Counted from the stretch's first letter, positions 53,401 through 63,829 are shown. The stretch is 64,000 nucleotides of DNA from Clostridium sp. AM49-4BH (GCF_003478335.1 NZ_QUFB01000005.1:40621-104620); one strand, 5' to 3'. Translations and numbers: made by a program. The notes: generated by a model from the sequence alone, not told the origin.

Positions 53401-56400
53401 TCGGAAGTATGCCAGCACCAATGCAGCAAAGCAGGCTGTACGGAGTGGAGCTGGACAGCATATCGGGAAGAATAGCAAAACAGCTTTACCAGAATGCCAA
53501 TATCAGTATTACAGGATTTGAAAACACCACATATCCGGATAACTTCTTTGATGTTGTTATGGGAAATGTGCCATTTGGAGATTATAAGATATTCGATCCA
53601 AAGTACAACAAGTATAACTTCCGTATTCACGATTATTTTCTGGCAAAAGCACTCGATCAGGCAAGACCGGGAGGTATGGTTGCAGTGATTACCACAAAGG
53701 GAACACTGGATAAGAGCAATCCGACTATACGAAAGTATCTGGCTGAGAGGGCAGAACTTGTGGGAGCAATCCGACTTCCGAATACTGCATTTAAGGATAA
53801 TGCAGGAACTGAGGTGACTGCGGACATTCTTTTTTTACAGAAAAGAGAGCGAAAAATTGATATAGAGCCTGACTGGGTACATCTTGGTGTCACAGGTGAT
53901 GGCATAGCAGTCAATTCCTATTTTGCAGAGCACCCGGAGATGATGCTTGGTACAATGCAGTATGATACAAGGATGTTCGGACAGGACAGCAAATATACCG
54001 TCTGTGTGAATAATGATGAGAACTTCAATCTGTATGAAGCACTCAATAAGGCAATCAGTAACATCAAAGCACAGATGACAGATTTTGAGAGACTGGCAGA
54101 TAATGAGGAACAGACAGAGGAAGTCATTCCCGCTGATCCGGATGTCAGAAATTATACTTACACATTCTTTGAAGGAAAACTTTACTACAGGGAAAATTCA
54201 GAGATGGTAAGGCAGAAAGTATCACCGACAGCGGAGGGGCGTATTAAGAGCCTTGATGAAATCAGACAGATAACAAGAGAGCTGATTGATATCCAGATGG
54301 AGGGCTGTAGTGATGAGGAGCTTGCAGACAAACAGCAGCTTTTGAATGTAAAATATGATAAATTCGTTGGAAAGTATGGAGCAATCACTTCCAAAGCAAA
54401 CCGTACAGCGTTCAGGGATGACAGCGATTATCCGCTTCTTTGCAGTCTGGAAGAAGTAAATGAGGACGGGGAGGTGAAGAAGGCTGATATGTTTTATAAG
54501 CAGACGATTAAAGCAAAGTCCGTGGTGGACAGGGTAGAAACTGCAGTTGAGGCTCTTAATGTATCGGTCAATGAGTTTGGATATGTAAATATTCCTTATA
54601 TGCTCTCCATTTATGAAACAGACAGGGATACTCTCATAAAGGAACTCGATGGAATTATTTTTCTTAATCCTGACCGTTACAATGAAAATAACCCGGACGC
54701 AGGCTGGGAGACAGCAGATGAATATCTGTCAGGCAATGTAAGGGATAAGCTGCGTGTTGCAAAGGCAATGGCGGCTGATACCGACGATCCACAGGCAGAA
54801 AGATTTGCCGCCAATGCCGCAGCCTTAGAGAAAGTTCAGCCGGAATGGATTGAAGCCTCGGATATAGATGTAAAGATTGGTACAACTTGGATTGAACCGC
54901 TTGATTATGAACAGTTTATCTATGAGCTGCTTAATACACCAAAAAGGGCAAGGGCAATCAGAACGGAGTATTATAATTCCGGTATTCAGGTACACTTGAA
55001 TAAAATGAGTATGGAATGGTTCATTGAGAACAAAAGTATGGATAAACATTCCGTGGCGGCAACGAAAACCTATGGTACAAGCCGGATGGATGCTTATTCT
55101 ATTTTTGAGGATACCCTGAACTTAAAAACGGTCACTGTCAGGGACAGGATTGATGATGGTGAGGGCAAGTACCATTATGAAGTCAACAAAAATGAGACAA
55201 TGCTTGCAAGGGAAAAGCAAAATATGATCAAGGAGAAGTTCAAGGAATGGTTATTTGCAGAACCGGAACGCCGACAGAAGTATGTGGAATATTATAATGA
55301 AACCTTCAATAATATCCGCCTGCGTGAGTATGACGGAAGCCATTTGCAATTTCCGGGAATGAACCCTGAGATTGAATTAAAGCCGCACCAGAAAAATGCG
55401 GTGGCACGAATCCTTATGGGAGGAAATACCCTGCTTGCCCACTGTGTCGGTGCCGGAAAGTCCTTTGAAATGATGGCTGCGTGTATGGAGCAGAAAAGGC
55501 TCGGACTTGCCAATAAGACAATTATGGTAGTGCCAAAGCCGCTTATCGGGCAGACAGCAAGTGAATTTTTAAGGCTTTACCCGTCAGCAAACATCTTGGT
55601 TGCAACGGAGCGTGATTTTGAAAAGAGCCGAAGAAAGCAGTTTGTATCAAGGATTGCGACAGGCGATTATGACTGCATCATTATGTCGCACTCGCAATTT
55701 GAGAAAATTCCAATTTCGGCAGAGAGAAAGGAGCGAATGCTTAATGAACAGATAAATGAGATCACCTATGCGATTGATGATATGAAGGAGCGGAACGGGG
55801 AACGCTGGACCGTAAAGCAGATGGAAAGCCAGAAGAAAAAGCTGGAGGAACAGCTTAAATCCCTGACCGATGAGAGCAGGAAAGATGACCTCATTACCTT
55901 TGAGGAGCTGGGTGTTGACTCTATTATGGTAGACGAAGCACACAATTTTAAGAACCTTGCCACATTTTCAAAGATGAATAATGTGGCGGGAATCAGCAGT
56001 AGTGGGGCTAAAAAGTCAACGGATATGCAGCTTAAATGCCAGTATTTATCAGAGATAAATGATGGCAGGGGAATTGTATTTGCAACAGGTACACCGATAA
56101 GCAACACAATGTGTGAGATGTATGTTATGCAGCTTTATTTGCAGAAATCGGCACTTGAGGAGATGGGAATTCATCATTTCGACTCGTGGGCGGCTAACTT
56201 CGGAGAAGTAACAACGGCACTGGAGCTTACGGTTGAGGGCAGTGGTTTCCGTTTCAAGAGCAGGTTCAATAAGTTTACCAATCTGCCGGAACTTATGAAC
56301 ATCTTCCGTGAGGTTGCTGATGTGCAGACAGCGGATATGCTTGACCTTGATGTGCCTGCACTCCGTGGCGGCAAGCCTATTATCGTGGAGTCGGAGCCGG

Positions 56401-57899
56401 ACTGGTATGTGAAGCAGGTAATGGAAGAATTTGTTGTAAGGGCAGAAAGGATAAGGGGCGGGGGTGTTGATCCAAGTGTTGACAACTTCTTAAAGATTAC
56501 GCACGAAGCAAGACTTCTTGGAACAGACGCAAGACTGATTGATAAGGACGCACCGAACAACCCGGACGGAAAGCTCAATAAGGTAGCGGAAAATGTCTGG
56601 AAAGAATATGTAAAAGGAAATGCTGATGGTCATATAGGCTGTCAGCTTATTTTTTCGGATATTGGAACACCGGGACCGGACAAGGACTTTACGATTTATG
56701 ATTATCTGAAGGAGTCACTTATCAAGTATGGTATCCCTGCGGAGGAGATAGCATTTATTCACGATGCAAAAACAGACGCACAGAGGGATGCACTCTTTAA
56801 GGAAATGAGGACAGGTAAGAAAAAAGTCCTTATCGGTTCGACAGATAAGTGCGGAACCGGAGTTAATGTACAGACACACCTTGTTGCAATGCACCATGTC
56901 GATTGCCCGTGGAAGCCTTCTTCCATTGAACAGAGGGAAGGCAGAGGTATCCGACAGGGAAATAAAAACGATGAGGTGGCAATCTACCGATATGTTACAA
57001 AACAAACCTTTGATGCATACAACTGGTCACTTGTGGAAAACAAGCAGCGTTTCATCAGTCAGGTTATGACAAGCAAGGCAGTGAGCCGAAGCTGTGAGGA
57101 CATTGATGAGGCAACACTTTCTTATGCGGAGATTAAGGCGGTTGCTACAGGCAACCCTTTAATCAGGGAAAAGATGGAGGTTGACAATGATGTCCAGAGA
57201 TTAAAGCTCTTAAAGGCGTCTTATGATAATCAGAGATACGGATTGCAGGATAATTTTATGATCAAGTATCCAAAACTCATCAAAACTGCGACAGAGAAAC
57301 TTGCCAATGTCAGGGAGGATATAAAGGCAAGGGATAAGGAATTGATTGATAACCCGGATTTTGCCATTACCATAGGCAATGCAACTTATACAGAGCGAGT
57401 GGATGGTGGAACCGTAATGCTTGAAGCAATCAGCAAATGTAAGACAGGCGAAACCACTCCAGTCGGTAAGTTCCACGGCTTTGAGCTTCTGGTGGAAAAG
57501 AATTTCCTCAGTATCAACTATATGGTGCTTCGTGGAAAGACGGAATACAAGGCAGAACTTTCCACAAGTCCGGTGGGAAGTATGGTAAAGCTGGAGAACC
57601 TGTTCAACGGACTTCACGAAAATGTTGATTTTCTGGAAAAGAAGGTTGAACAGTACCAGAATGATCTTGAGGCTTCAAAGGCGGAGTATGACAAGCCGTT
57701 TGCATATAGTGCAGAACTGGAAGAAAAACTTGCAAGGCAGTATGAATTAAATGCCCAGCTTGACCTTGAGAATGCAAAAGCTATGGACGCAGATCTTGGG
57801 GGACCGGACGAAGAAAAGTCTGAGGACAGAATAGAAAATGCGGGCATTGTTGCAGAGGATAAGGGAATCTATATGCCAGACAGAAACAGGAAAAGATAG
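50455..57899 (+). CDS. ICE methylase-helicase megaprotein (ArdC-like N-terminus, N6-methylase, SNF2 helicase), one-base frameshift
   Basis: About 2,480 residues if corrected. Residues 1-110 resemble ArdC-type single-strand-binding domains. A low-complexity linker (about 265-380) overlaps the embedded TnpV-like gene. The frame breaks near 52118: GVLIL then [20 protein letters not shown] in the next phase, so one base is missing. Next come the methylase core [16 protein letters not shown] with [12 protein letters not shown], and the SNF2 helicase: [38 protein letters not shown]. Such proteins are ICE hallmarks, thought to protect or process transferred DNA. ATG 50455 follows AAGGAGG. Confidence 0.88.
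51239..51598 (+). CDS. TnpV-like protein embedded out of frame in the methylase-helicase gene
   Basis: ATG 51239 has a perfect GAAAGGAG eight bases upstream. The +1 frame codes 119 residues: [57 protein letters not shown]. This matches TnpV, a small transposon-associated protein (GLLYP, GKYG, EEIV features). The host frame over the same bases is a disordered Gly/Asp/Arg linker, so the TnpV frame seems to be the constrained one. It ends TAG 51598. Function of TnpV is unknown. Confidence 0.78.
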   Translation: MLEAMTYKEVDGLLYPELTMPDETEDLTKLGRYGRMAMKYLLENEPARYKTLMRFGKMYEKMSAVEEEANQLYDQLEEQYLMKHKPQNPSSTMEMWKIREQAKMQAEEVVLHQIVMKFH

Positions 57900-57911
57900 G
57901 AGTGAAACTCT

Positions 57912-58253
57912 ATGAGCATAAGGAAAGTGGTCACAGGACTACTGATTACAGCAGGGATTGCCATTATGGCAGTCCCTTTTTTCTGGGGTACAACCGGAGA
58001 GAGAAACACGAACCAGCTCATAAATGAATTTGAGCAGACATTGGAGGAGAAGCAAGATGAAAGGTCAGAGGTTGAGAAAGAGCAAACCACCGTTAGTAAA
58101 GAGGAGGAAGCCATTCTTAAAGAAGGCAGTGTCATCGGCATTATTGAGATACCGGGCATAGATATCAGATACCCGGTAATGGAAGAAACCGGAAGTGAAA
58201 TGCTGAATGCCGGGACAGGGAACAATGCGTTTTGTTGTCAGGTGCAGATATAA
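57912..58253 (+). pseudogene. Sortase, N-terminal fragment
   Basis: 113 residues. A membrane anchor (about 5-24), an acidic coiled linker, then the start of a class D/B-like sortase barrel: VIGIIEIPGIDIRYPVMEET then GSEMLN. The sequence then becomes NAGTGNNAFCCQVQI and stops. Catalytic His, Cys and Arg segments (GHNG..., TC..., R) are absent. It pairs with the LPXTG stub at 28246: enzyme and substrate are both deleted, so the ICE's surface-display module is gone. Confidence 0.85.
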
Positions 58254-58264
58254 GGAGGCGGCAG

Positions 58265-58654
58265 ATGAATAAGAGATACCGACTGGGGGAGATAGAAGAA
58301 GCAGTATCGGAAATGGAGGAGCTGATCGACACTCAGGACGATATTGCAGAGATTGATGATGACTTTCAGATTGTCGTAAGCGGCTGGTCTGTGTATGTCG
58401 AAAGCCTGAATCTGACACTCAGACAGGGAGTTGCCTGTATCTGGGATACGGAGGCAGGATTATTTATGCCTGATTTTGATGTGACTATCGTGTATGAGGG
58501 AAACATCGAAACACAGGAATGGCTCTACTATGAGCAGGACGGAATGGTTGTTACACTTGGCAACTGGTTAAATGGCAGATTGTCTTGTGAACAGATAGAA
58601 CAGCTTTGGTGTGAGCTTATCATACCAGAAAACAATGATAATTCAGAAGTATAA
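58265..58654 (+). CDS. Hypothetical ICE protein (129 aa)
   Basis: ATG 58265 after AAGGAGGCGG. An acidic soluble protein with alternating beta-like segments (DDDFQIVVSGWSVYVESLNL, LRQGVACIWDTEAG). No family recognised. It starts 12 bases after the sortase fragment, so the deletion boundary is immediately upstream and this gene is intact. SpoVG follows in the same direction. Confidence 0.6.
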   Translation: MNKRYRLGEIEEAVSEMEELIDTQDDIAEIDDDFQIVVSGWSVYVESLNLTLRQGVACIWDTEAGLFMPDFDVTIVYEGNIETQEWLYYEQDGMVVTLGNWLNGRLSCEQIEQLWCELIIPENNDNSEV

Positions 58655-58672
58655 GAAAGAGAGGAACAGCGT

Positions 58673-59356
58673 ATGAAGTATTCAATTAAGGTAAACGAGG
58701 TAAGAGCAAAAGATGGCAGCAATATCAAGGGTTTTGCGACCGTGGTATTTGGTGATTCATTCAAGATTACCAATATCGCAATCCTTGAAAATAAGGAAAA
58801 GGGAGAGCTTTTTGTATCAATGCCAAGATACCGTTCCAATGAGCGTGATGAGAAAAACAGCGTGATTTATAAGGATGTATGCAATCCTATCACGGCAGAG
58901 TTTCGTGAGGAACTCTATACTAATATCCTTGAGGCTTATGTAAAAATCAGGGAGCCGGAGAAAGCAGAAACACAGACACAGGGAAAAACTCAGGAAATGC
59001 CGGAGTTTTCTGTGACGGTAACACCTTATGAAAGGGAAGGCAGTAATATCAAGGGACTTGCCCGTATTTACTTTGAAAACAGCTTCATTGTAAATAATGT
59101 AAACATCCTTCAGGGCAAAGAGAAAATCTTTGTATCAATGCCTTCTTATAAAACAAAGCAGGTGGACGAGCACGGCAAACCGATTTATCAGGATGTCTGC
59201 TATCCGGTCACAAAGGATTTCAGGGAGAAGCTCTATAATGAGATTATTGCAGAATATGAGAAAGCAAAGGATAAGAGCAACGAAAAAGCAAGGGAGAATG
59301 CCGGACAGAACCACGGAAATCCCGACAGGGATAAAAAGGATACACCTTTTCGATAA
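58673..59356 (+). CDS. Tandem SpoVG-domain protein
   Basis: 227 residues. Two SpoVG domains: VNEVRAKDGSNIKGFATVVF...FVSMPRYR at about 1-90 and VTPYEREGSNIKGLARIYFE...FVSMPSYK at about 110-200, with a charged tail. SpoVG is a site-specific DNA/RNA-binding regulator; ICE versions are common and may act in single-strand DNA or transcription control. Both copies have full strands, so neither is degenerate. Confidence 0.85.
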   Translation: MKYSIKVNEVRAKDGSNIKGFATVVFGDSFKITNIAILENKEKGELFVSMPRYRSNERDEKNSVIYKDVCNPITAEFREELYTNILEAYVKIREPEKAETQTQGKTQEMPEFSVTVTPYEREGSNIKGLARIYFENSFIVNNVNILQGKEKIFVSMPSYKTKQVDEHGKPIYQDVCYPVTKDFREKLYNEIIAEYEKAKDKSNEKARENAGQNHGNPDRDKKDTPFR

Positions 59357-59407
59357 TTAAGGCTAAGGGGCGGCATATGCTGCCCCGTTTATAAGGAGGA
59401 AAAGCAG

Positions 59408-60304
59408 ATGGAAGCAGAAAAGACACTTACTAATGAGGAGATCATAAGAGAACTTCTCGATTTATTAAAAAAGAATACTATGAAAGAACAGGCAAATGAT
59501 GTATTTGAGATATGCACCTATGTGGATGGTCTGGAAAAAAAGATTGTGTCTATGACAGAAGAACTTACCAGTATGCAGGACCAGATCAAGAAAATGCAGG
59601 AAGATACCCTTATCAATAATGCAAAAAAAGCATTAACAGAAGCACAGGAGCGACTCAATGCCAGATGTGAGCAGATAAAGTCACAGGTATCTGAGATAAA
59701 GGTACAGGTAAAATCTACTGCCAAGAATATTGTTGATGAAACAAAGGCAAAGGGCAGGGCGGCACTTTACAGGGTGACAGAATTTGTAGGAATTAAGAAA
59801 AGACTTCTCAATGTCAGAACAGTGGTAAAAGATACGATTGTATCTACAGACAGGGATATTGCAAGGACAGCACTTCTTGCAAAGGGACTCCGAAAAGCCG
59901 GGCAGACCGTAAACAATGCGTTCCGTACCTTTGCAGATAAGCCGGAGGTGGATTATTCACAGAAAGAACAGAAACACCATCTCACAAAGGCTGTACTTGC
60001 CCCTATGAAAGCAGTGAGAAAACTGCTTGTATCAATGGAGATGCATCTGGACGCCTCGATTGATAAGCTGGATAATCTGGATATGACTGTGCAGTTTGAT
60101 AAGGAAAAGCGTATGGAGCACACAAAGGATAAGGAACAGAAAGCACCGGATACAGAAAGAGAGGTCATCTACTCACCGATGGTAGCTGAACCACAGGAGT
60201 ACAAGTATAATGCAGATGCTTTTGAGGCAAGAAAGACATCGGAAGCAAAGCAGGAAACGGTGGGGAAGGAGCTGCCAAAAGTCAGGGAAGATAAAGCCAG
60301 ATAA
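59408..60304 (+). CDS. DUF6674 family ICE protein
   Basis: 298 residues after AAGGAGG. Helical/coiled-coil N-terminal half (residues about 40-120), a central segment KGRAALYRVTEFVGIKKRLL and a charged tail. Recognised as DUF6674, usually the last gene of this ICE operon. No signal or membrane helix. Its stop is followed by a weak hairpin and an AT-rich control region, so the conjugation operon ends here. Confidence 0.7.
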   Translation: MEAEKTLTNEEIIRELLDLLKKNTMKEQANDVFEICTYVDGLEKKIVSMTEELTSMQDQIKKMQEDTLINNAKKALTEAQERLNARCEQIKSQVSEIKVQVKSTAKNIVDETKAKGRAALYRVTEFVGIKKRLLNVRTVVKDTIVSTDRDIARTALLAKGLRKAGQTVNNAFRTFADKPEVDYSQKEQKHHLTKAVLAPMKAVRKLLVSMEMHLDASIDKLDNLDMTVQFDKEKRMEHTKDKEQKAPDTEREVIYSPMVAEPQEYKYNADAFEARKTSEAKQETVGKELPKVREDKAR

Positions 60305-60491
60305 GTTTAGGGGCGTGGGAGTAAAATCCTGCGTCCTTTTTATTTGTCTGAAACAGTTTATGATCTGGAGGATGTTTCAAGAAATAACCAGAATGGACTA
60401 AAAACAATAGATTTATTTGCTTTGTAAAAAATACCTTGATTGAACTTTAGGGTTGATTTATGGGTGATTCAAGGGGATTTTTTATTTGGAT
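60305..60491 (+). other. Non-coding AT-rich stretch between conjugation operon and peptide locus
   Basis: No gene fits. It contains a weak hairpin (about 60309-60340) ending in CCTTTTTATTTG, and a possible second terminator TTCAAGGGGATTTTTTATTT at about 60466. The rest is featureless. Confidence 0.5.
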
Positions 60492-60560
60492 GGTCATTTT
60501 CTGCAAAGACAGGTCATTTTCGCAAGGTACATTGTAAATACGATTTGAATTTGCTATTGT
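60492..60560 (+). promoter_or_regulatory. Promoter with paired direct repeats (LytTR-type), copy 1
   Basis: Repeats GGTCATTTTCTGCAA (60492-60506) and GGTCATTTTCGCAA (60512-60525) start 20 bases apart. Six bases after the second comes TTGTAA (60532-60537), then 17 bases and TATTGT (60555-60560). The layout matches sites for LytTR response regulators of peptide quorum systems and is repeated at 62909. Confidence 0.75.
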
Positions 60561-60615
60561 AAAATTGAAATTTTAATTACTTTATCAATAATTTAGTGGA
60601 AAGGTGGGAAACAAA

Positions 60616-62115
60616 ATGGTAAAAAGAAAACTTTTAGCAATGTTAATGGCAGCAGCGGTTTTTTTTACAGTAGGTATTAGTAGCAGTATGAATGTTCAAG
60701 CAACAGAAAATGATGAAAGTGTAGCTCCTGTAACTACATTTGAGAATTTTGAAAAAGAAGAAATCGAGATACCGACAGTTGAAGTGCCGGAAATTACTTA
60801 TAATGCTGAAGGAAATAAAAAATGTGAACAGACCTTTTTCTTTGAAGGGATTCAGACATTGGATACGAATGATGAGGAGGACAATACTGATCCGAATAAT
60901 GCGGTAGAGATACTGAATGGTGAAAAGAAAACAAATTCGTTAATAACAGACGAGTTTCGTTGGTATCATTTTACCATACAACAATTAAGCAAATTAACGA
61001 TATATTTAGAAATGGACGATACAATTGATGCAGATTTATATTTGCTTAGTTTAAATGCTGATAGTGGAGAATTGTCGATCATAGGAAACAGTTTGAACGA
61101 AGGAACTGGAGTTGATGAGGCAATCGCTGGAAAGATTGAAGCAGGAACTTATTTTATTGCGGTAAGAGGGTATGAAGGCAGCGGCAATTTTTCATTAGGT
61201 CTTTATACCAGTACAAGAGATGTGGACTATGAGTTTAATGATTCTCCTTCAACTGCAACGGAAGTTTCAGGTGTGTTTGATTTAAATGGAACATGCGGTG
61301 TTATTGACAGTCCATATGATGTTGATTTTTATAAGATTACTCTTTCAGAGGCTAGTGCTGTAAGGTTCGAATTAAAATATACTTCAGATAAGTATGCGGT
61401 CTATTATTATTCTGGCGATGCACTGTATGCAGTCAAGGATAATCTATACGCATTAGATGAAGGAACTCATTATTTTGTTGTTTTAAGTACGGATGGCAGT
61501 TATTCGGCAACAAGAGGTTATACCTTATATATACATAATATTGCGCCAATATCAACAGATACAACTGCAAAATTCTACGCCGTTTGTGATAGGGCAAATA
61601 TAGTTTTTCAATTTAATGCCGCCAGAACAAATTTTTATGTAAATGGAAATGAGATAGATTTCTCATATTCTTACAAGAGAAGTTCAAGCTCGGTAAATTA
61701 TGATATTTCTTTGAGAAGAACATCAAATTTTAATGTTTGTCTTTTACAAACAGAAGGAACATCACTGCCATTAGAATATCAGCAGGTAATTCCTGATGCG
61801 GTATATGTTTTAAACTCATCATTTTCAGGAATAAAAGATAAGTATGTTTTAACATTATCGGTATTTGACTGGAGTACGCCTTGTTATTGGATTCATGTTA
61901 GAGGGACAGGAAGTTCCAGTGACATGACATGCTGGAAAGATTTGAACATGGCAAATTTATATATTGATCCGGATACAGGTAAAGTGATAGATATTGAATG
62001 GTACAATTATTTTTATGAGAACTTAAATTATAGACTTTCCTTTACCAGACCTTATACCATGAAATATTATTATCCTTATTGGAATGGAAAAGAACCAAAT
62101 GGAGGAGATGATTGA
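60616..62115 (+). CDS. Secreted protein with pre-peptidase (PPC)-like repeats
   Basis: ATG 60616, after GGAAAGGTGGG; signal peptide MVKRKLLAMLMAAAVFFTVG to a cleavage near QATEN. The mature 470 residues contain two PPC-like beta-sandwich units (EFRWYHFTIQQLSKLTIYLE; SPYDVDFYKITLSEASAVRF), each with a GTYFI/GTHYFV strand, then a Tyr/Ser-rich C-terminal part. No sorting signal or protease domain is seen. Driven by the first LytTR-type promoter, it may act outside the cell with the peptide product. Function is unknown. Confidence 0.75.
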   Translation: MVKRKLLAMLMAAAVFFTVGISSSMNVQATENDESVAPVTTFENFEKEEIEIPTVEVPEITYNAEGNKKCEQTFFFEGIQTLDTNDEEDNTDPNNAVEILNGEKKTNSLITDEFRWYHFTIQQLSKLTIYLEMDDTIDADLYLLSLNADSGELSIIGNSLNEGTGVDEAIAGKIEAGTYFIAVRGYEGSGNFSLGLYTSTRDVDYEFNDSPSTATEVSGVFDLNGTCGVIDSPYDVDFYKITLSEASAVRFELKYTSDKYAVYYYSGDALYAVKDNLYALDEGTHYFVVLSTDGSYSATRGYTLYIHNIAPISTDTTAKFYAVCDRANIVFQFNAARTNFYVNGNEIDFSYSYKRSSSSVNYDISLRRTSNFNVCLLQTEGTSLPLEYQQVIPDAVYVLNSSFSGIKDKYVLTLSVFDWSTPCYWIHVRGTGSSSDMTCWKDLNMANLYIDPDTGKVIDIEWYNYFYENLNYRLSFTRPYTMKYYYPYWNGKEPNGGDD

Positions 62116-62849
62116 TGATAAGGGTAGGAGAACGTGTTGCAGATATCCATATGGGTAGTGAGCTGAAACAGCGGAAGATAGGACATTCAGATGAAGTAGA
62201 TGGGGGAAATCAGGAAAACACATATATACATAATAGTTTTGCCTTAGACGCTGGTTATGCAAATTATATCAGAGAAACGGTGCCTAAAACTGTTTGGTCA
62301 AATGATTATCTTCGAGAATTATGGGATGAAAATGCTAAATATTTAAAGAGTATCCGTGAAAGTAAAAATGGGTATGGTTTCGATGATATTGGAATGGGAG
62401 CTGCATATGCCTATTCTACTATGTATCAAAAAATTGTAGAAGGATACAGTAATGGAACAAGAGAAGTGTATGTATGCGATGATTCAGAGAGTGGAAAAAG
62501 ACGTTTGCTGTCAATGGATGAAGAATTGGAAAAGCTAAATAAAGGTTTTGAGGAATTGATAAAATGGGATAAAATGGTTGCCAAAAGTCAAAAGCAAAAT
62601 GCAGAAAATAAGCAGAAATTTCAGAATATAAAATTGAATGAATCGTTTGATACTTTTGATATAAATCAGGCATGTGACTATATTCAAGATTCTTATTTAG
62701 AGTTCCGTTCACTTTATCTGGAGCAATATGAAAAAACGGAAGGAAATATAGATATAAAGTCTTTGTTTTCTTCTGTTTTAAGAAGCGGAAATCAGGATAT
62801 GCATAAATATTGTGAATTTCTGTTTGAAAAAATTGGGTTTATTGTTTAA
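62115..62849 (+). CDS. Hypothetical protein of the peptide locus (244 aa)
   Basis: ATG 62115 overlaps the previous stop (TGATG) after GGAGGAGATG. A soluble charged protein (MIRVGERVADIHMGSELKQR), rich in Lys/Glu/Asn with Tyr-rich SMYQKIVEGYSNGTREVYVC in the middle. No signal peptide, membrane helix or known domain. Co-transcribed with the secreted protein. Its end is 60 bases before the second LytTR-type promoter. Confidence 0.65.
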   Translation: MIRVGERVADIHMGSELKQRKIGHSDEVDGGNQENTYIHNSFALDAGYANYIRETVPKTVWSNDYLRELWDENAKYLKSIRESKNGYGFDDIGMGAAYAYSTMYQKIVEGYSNGTREVYVCDDSESGKRRLLSMDEELEKLNKGFEELIKWDKMVAKSQKQNAENKQKFQNIKLNESFDTFDINQACDYIQDSYLEFRSLYLEQYEKTEGNIDIKSLFSSVLRSGNQDMHKYCEFLFEKIGFIV

Positions 62850-62908
62850 TGCGGGCATTAAAATGTTTGAGAAATATTGAAATAATAAGGAGGTATTTTC
62901 CTTTATTT

Positions 62909-62977
62909 GGACGTTTTCTGCAAAAATAGGTCACTTTCTGCAATGCTGATTGAAAAGTATAGATTTCATGTTATATT
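62909..62977 (+). promoter_or_regulatory. Promoter with paired direct repeats (LytTR-type), copy 2
   Basis: GGACGTTTTCTGCAA (62909-62923) and GGTCACTTTCTGCAA (62929-62943) start 20 bases apart; six bases on is TTGAAA (62950-62955), then 16 bases and TATATT (62972-62977). Same geometry as 60492-60560, so one regulator likely controls both. Confidence 0.78.
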
Positions 62978-63051
62978 AAAACGGTAGACGCTAAAATGTT
63001 CCTGATGTGCTATGGAAAGGTTTTAATAACTAAGAAAAGGAGGGATAGAAT

Positions 63052-63528
63052 ATGTCAGTGGCGATAAATTCAAATTATTATGCAGGATACGCTATGAATT
63101 CAGCCAATAAGTTTAAAAATGTATCAGACTATTCAAAGTATTTGACTAACAAGTATAAATGTTTGACTCCATGCAAAAATGCTTCTGTATTGATTGACGG
63201 AAGTGTAATGCGAAAGGCATGTGGAGATGAAAAAACTGCGAAATGGCTTGAGGAAAATTTAGCAATTATGCCAGATGTTATACGAAATGCACAGAAGGCG
63301 GCAATAAGTCATGGTAGTAAACTGATATCAGTGGAGTTTAAGTTTACGAATAATGGAACCGAAATGACAACCTGTGGCATTTTTGGAGAGACTGGTACGG
63401 ATTCAGAAATTGACAAATGGCTGGAGAAAATGAAAGAGGATAAAGAAAAAGAAGATAAAAAAACAGAAAATATGATTGCTGTAGAAGCGACAACTAAAAA
63501 TAAGGTAGGTTTTGATACATATGCATAG
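63052..63528 (+). CDS. Hypothetical protein preceding the RiPP precursor (158 aa)
   Basis: ATG 63052 follows AAAGGAGGG. 158 residues starting MSVAINSNYYAGYAMNSANK, with a CLTPCKNASVLIDG segment and a Lys/Glu-rich tail DKEKEDKKTENM. No signal peptide. Related small proteins of Lachnospiraceae are uncharacterised. It is the first gene after the second LytTR-type promoter and lies 39 bases before the precursor gene, so it is probably part of the same transcript. Confidence 0.65.
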   Translation: MSVAINSNYYAGYAMNSANKFKNVSDYSKYLTNKYKCLTPCKNASVLIDGSVMRKACGDEKTAKWLEENLAIMPDVIRNAQKAAISHGSKLISVEFKFTNNGTEMTTCGIFGETGTDSEIDKWLEKMKEDKEKEDKKTENMIAVEATTKNKVGFDTYA

Positions 63529-63567
63529 TATCAATTTCTATAATTTTGAAGAAAGGAGGAGTTCCAT

Positions 63568-63768
63568 ATGAAATTAGGGAAGAAAACAAAGACTGAAAAA
63601 GGAACATTTATGGCATATGCTTCTTGTTCATGTACTTGCTTCTGCGTATGTAAGTGCCAGAACTGTCATTCTATCGGGGAAGCGAACGGCACACAGATCG
63701 CTAATGACGCTCAGTATAATACAACTGGCGTGACCAACAGGGGACCTATTTTATTATTGAATAACTGA
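63568..63768 (+). CDS. Cys-rich RiPP precursor, CLI_3235-like
   Basis: 66 residues after GAAAGGAGG. The leader MKLGKKTKTEKGTFMAYA has the KLGKK...T..AY pattern of CLI_3235-class precursors. The core then packs seven Cys into ASCSCTCFCVCKCQNC, spaced mainly C-X-C, followed by a Gly/Asn/Thr-rich tail ending LLLNN. Such peptides are substrates of radical-SAM enzymes that install thioether links at Cys. The maturase begins 79 bases downstream. The long 30-residue tail after the Cys block is unusual. Confidence 0.82.
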   Translation: MKLGKKTKTEKGTFMAYASCSCTCFCVCKCQNCHSIGEANGTQIANDAQYNTTGVTNRGPILLLNN

Positions 63769-63783
63769 TGCCAAGTATACAGC

Positions 63784-63829
63784 GGGAAAGCCTTGTCGAA
63801 TTTAATTTTTCGTACAAGGCTTTCTTGTC
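63784..63829 (+). terminator. Hairpin between precursor and maturase genes
   Basis: GAAAGCCTTGTCG / CG(T)ACAAGGCTTTC with a loop AATTTAATTTTT and a weak T-tract. Likely a partial terminator, keeping precursor mRNA more abundant than maturase mRNA. Confidence 0.65.

Noticed and set aside
52086-57899. Independent 1,937-residue gene
   Set aside because: Its N-terminus is out of phase with the preceding frame; restoring one base at about 52118 joins both into the known ICE megaprotein.
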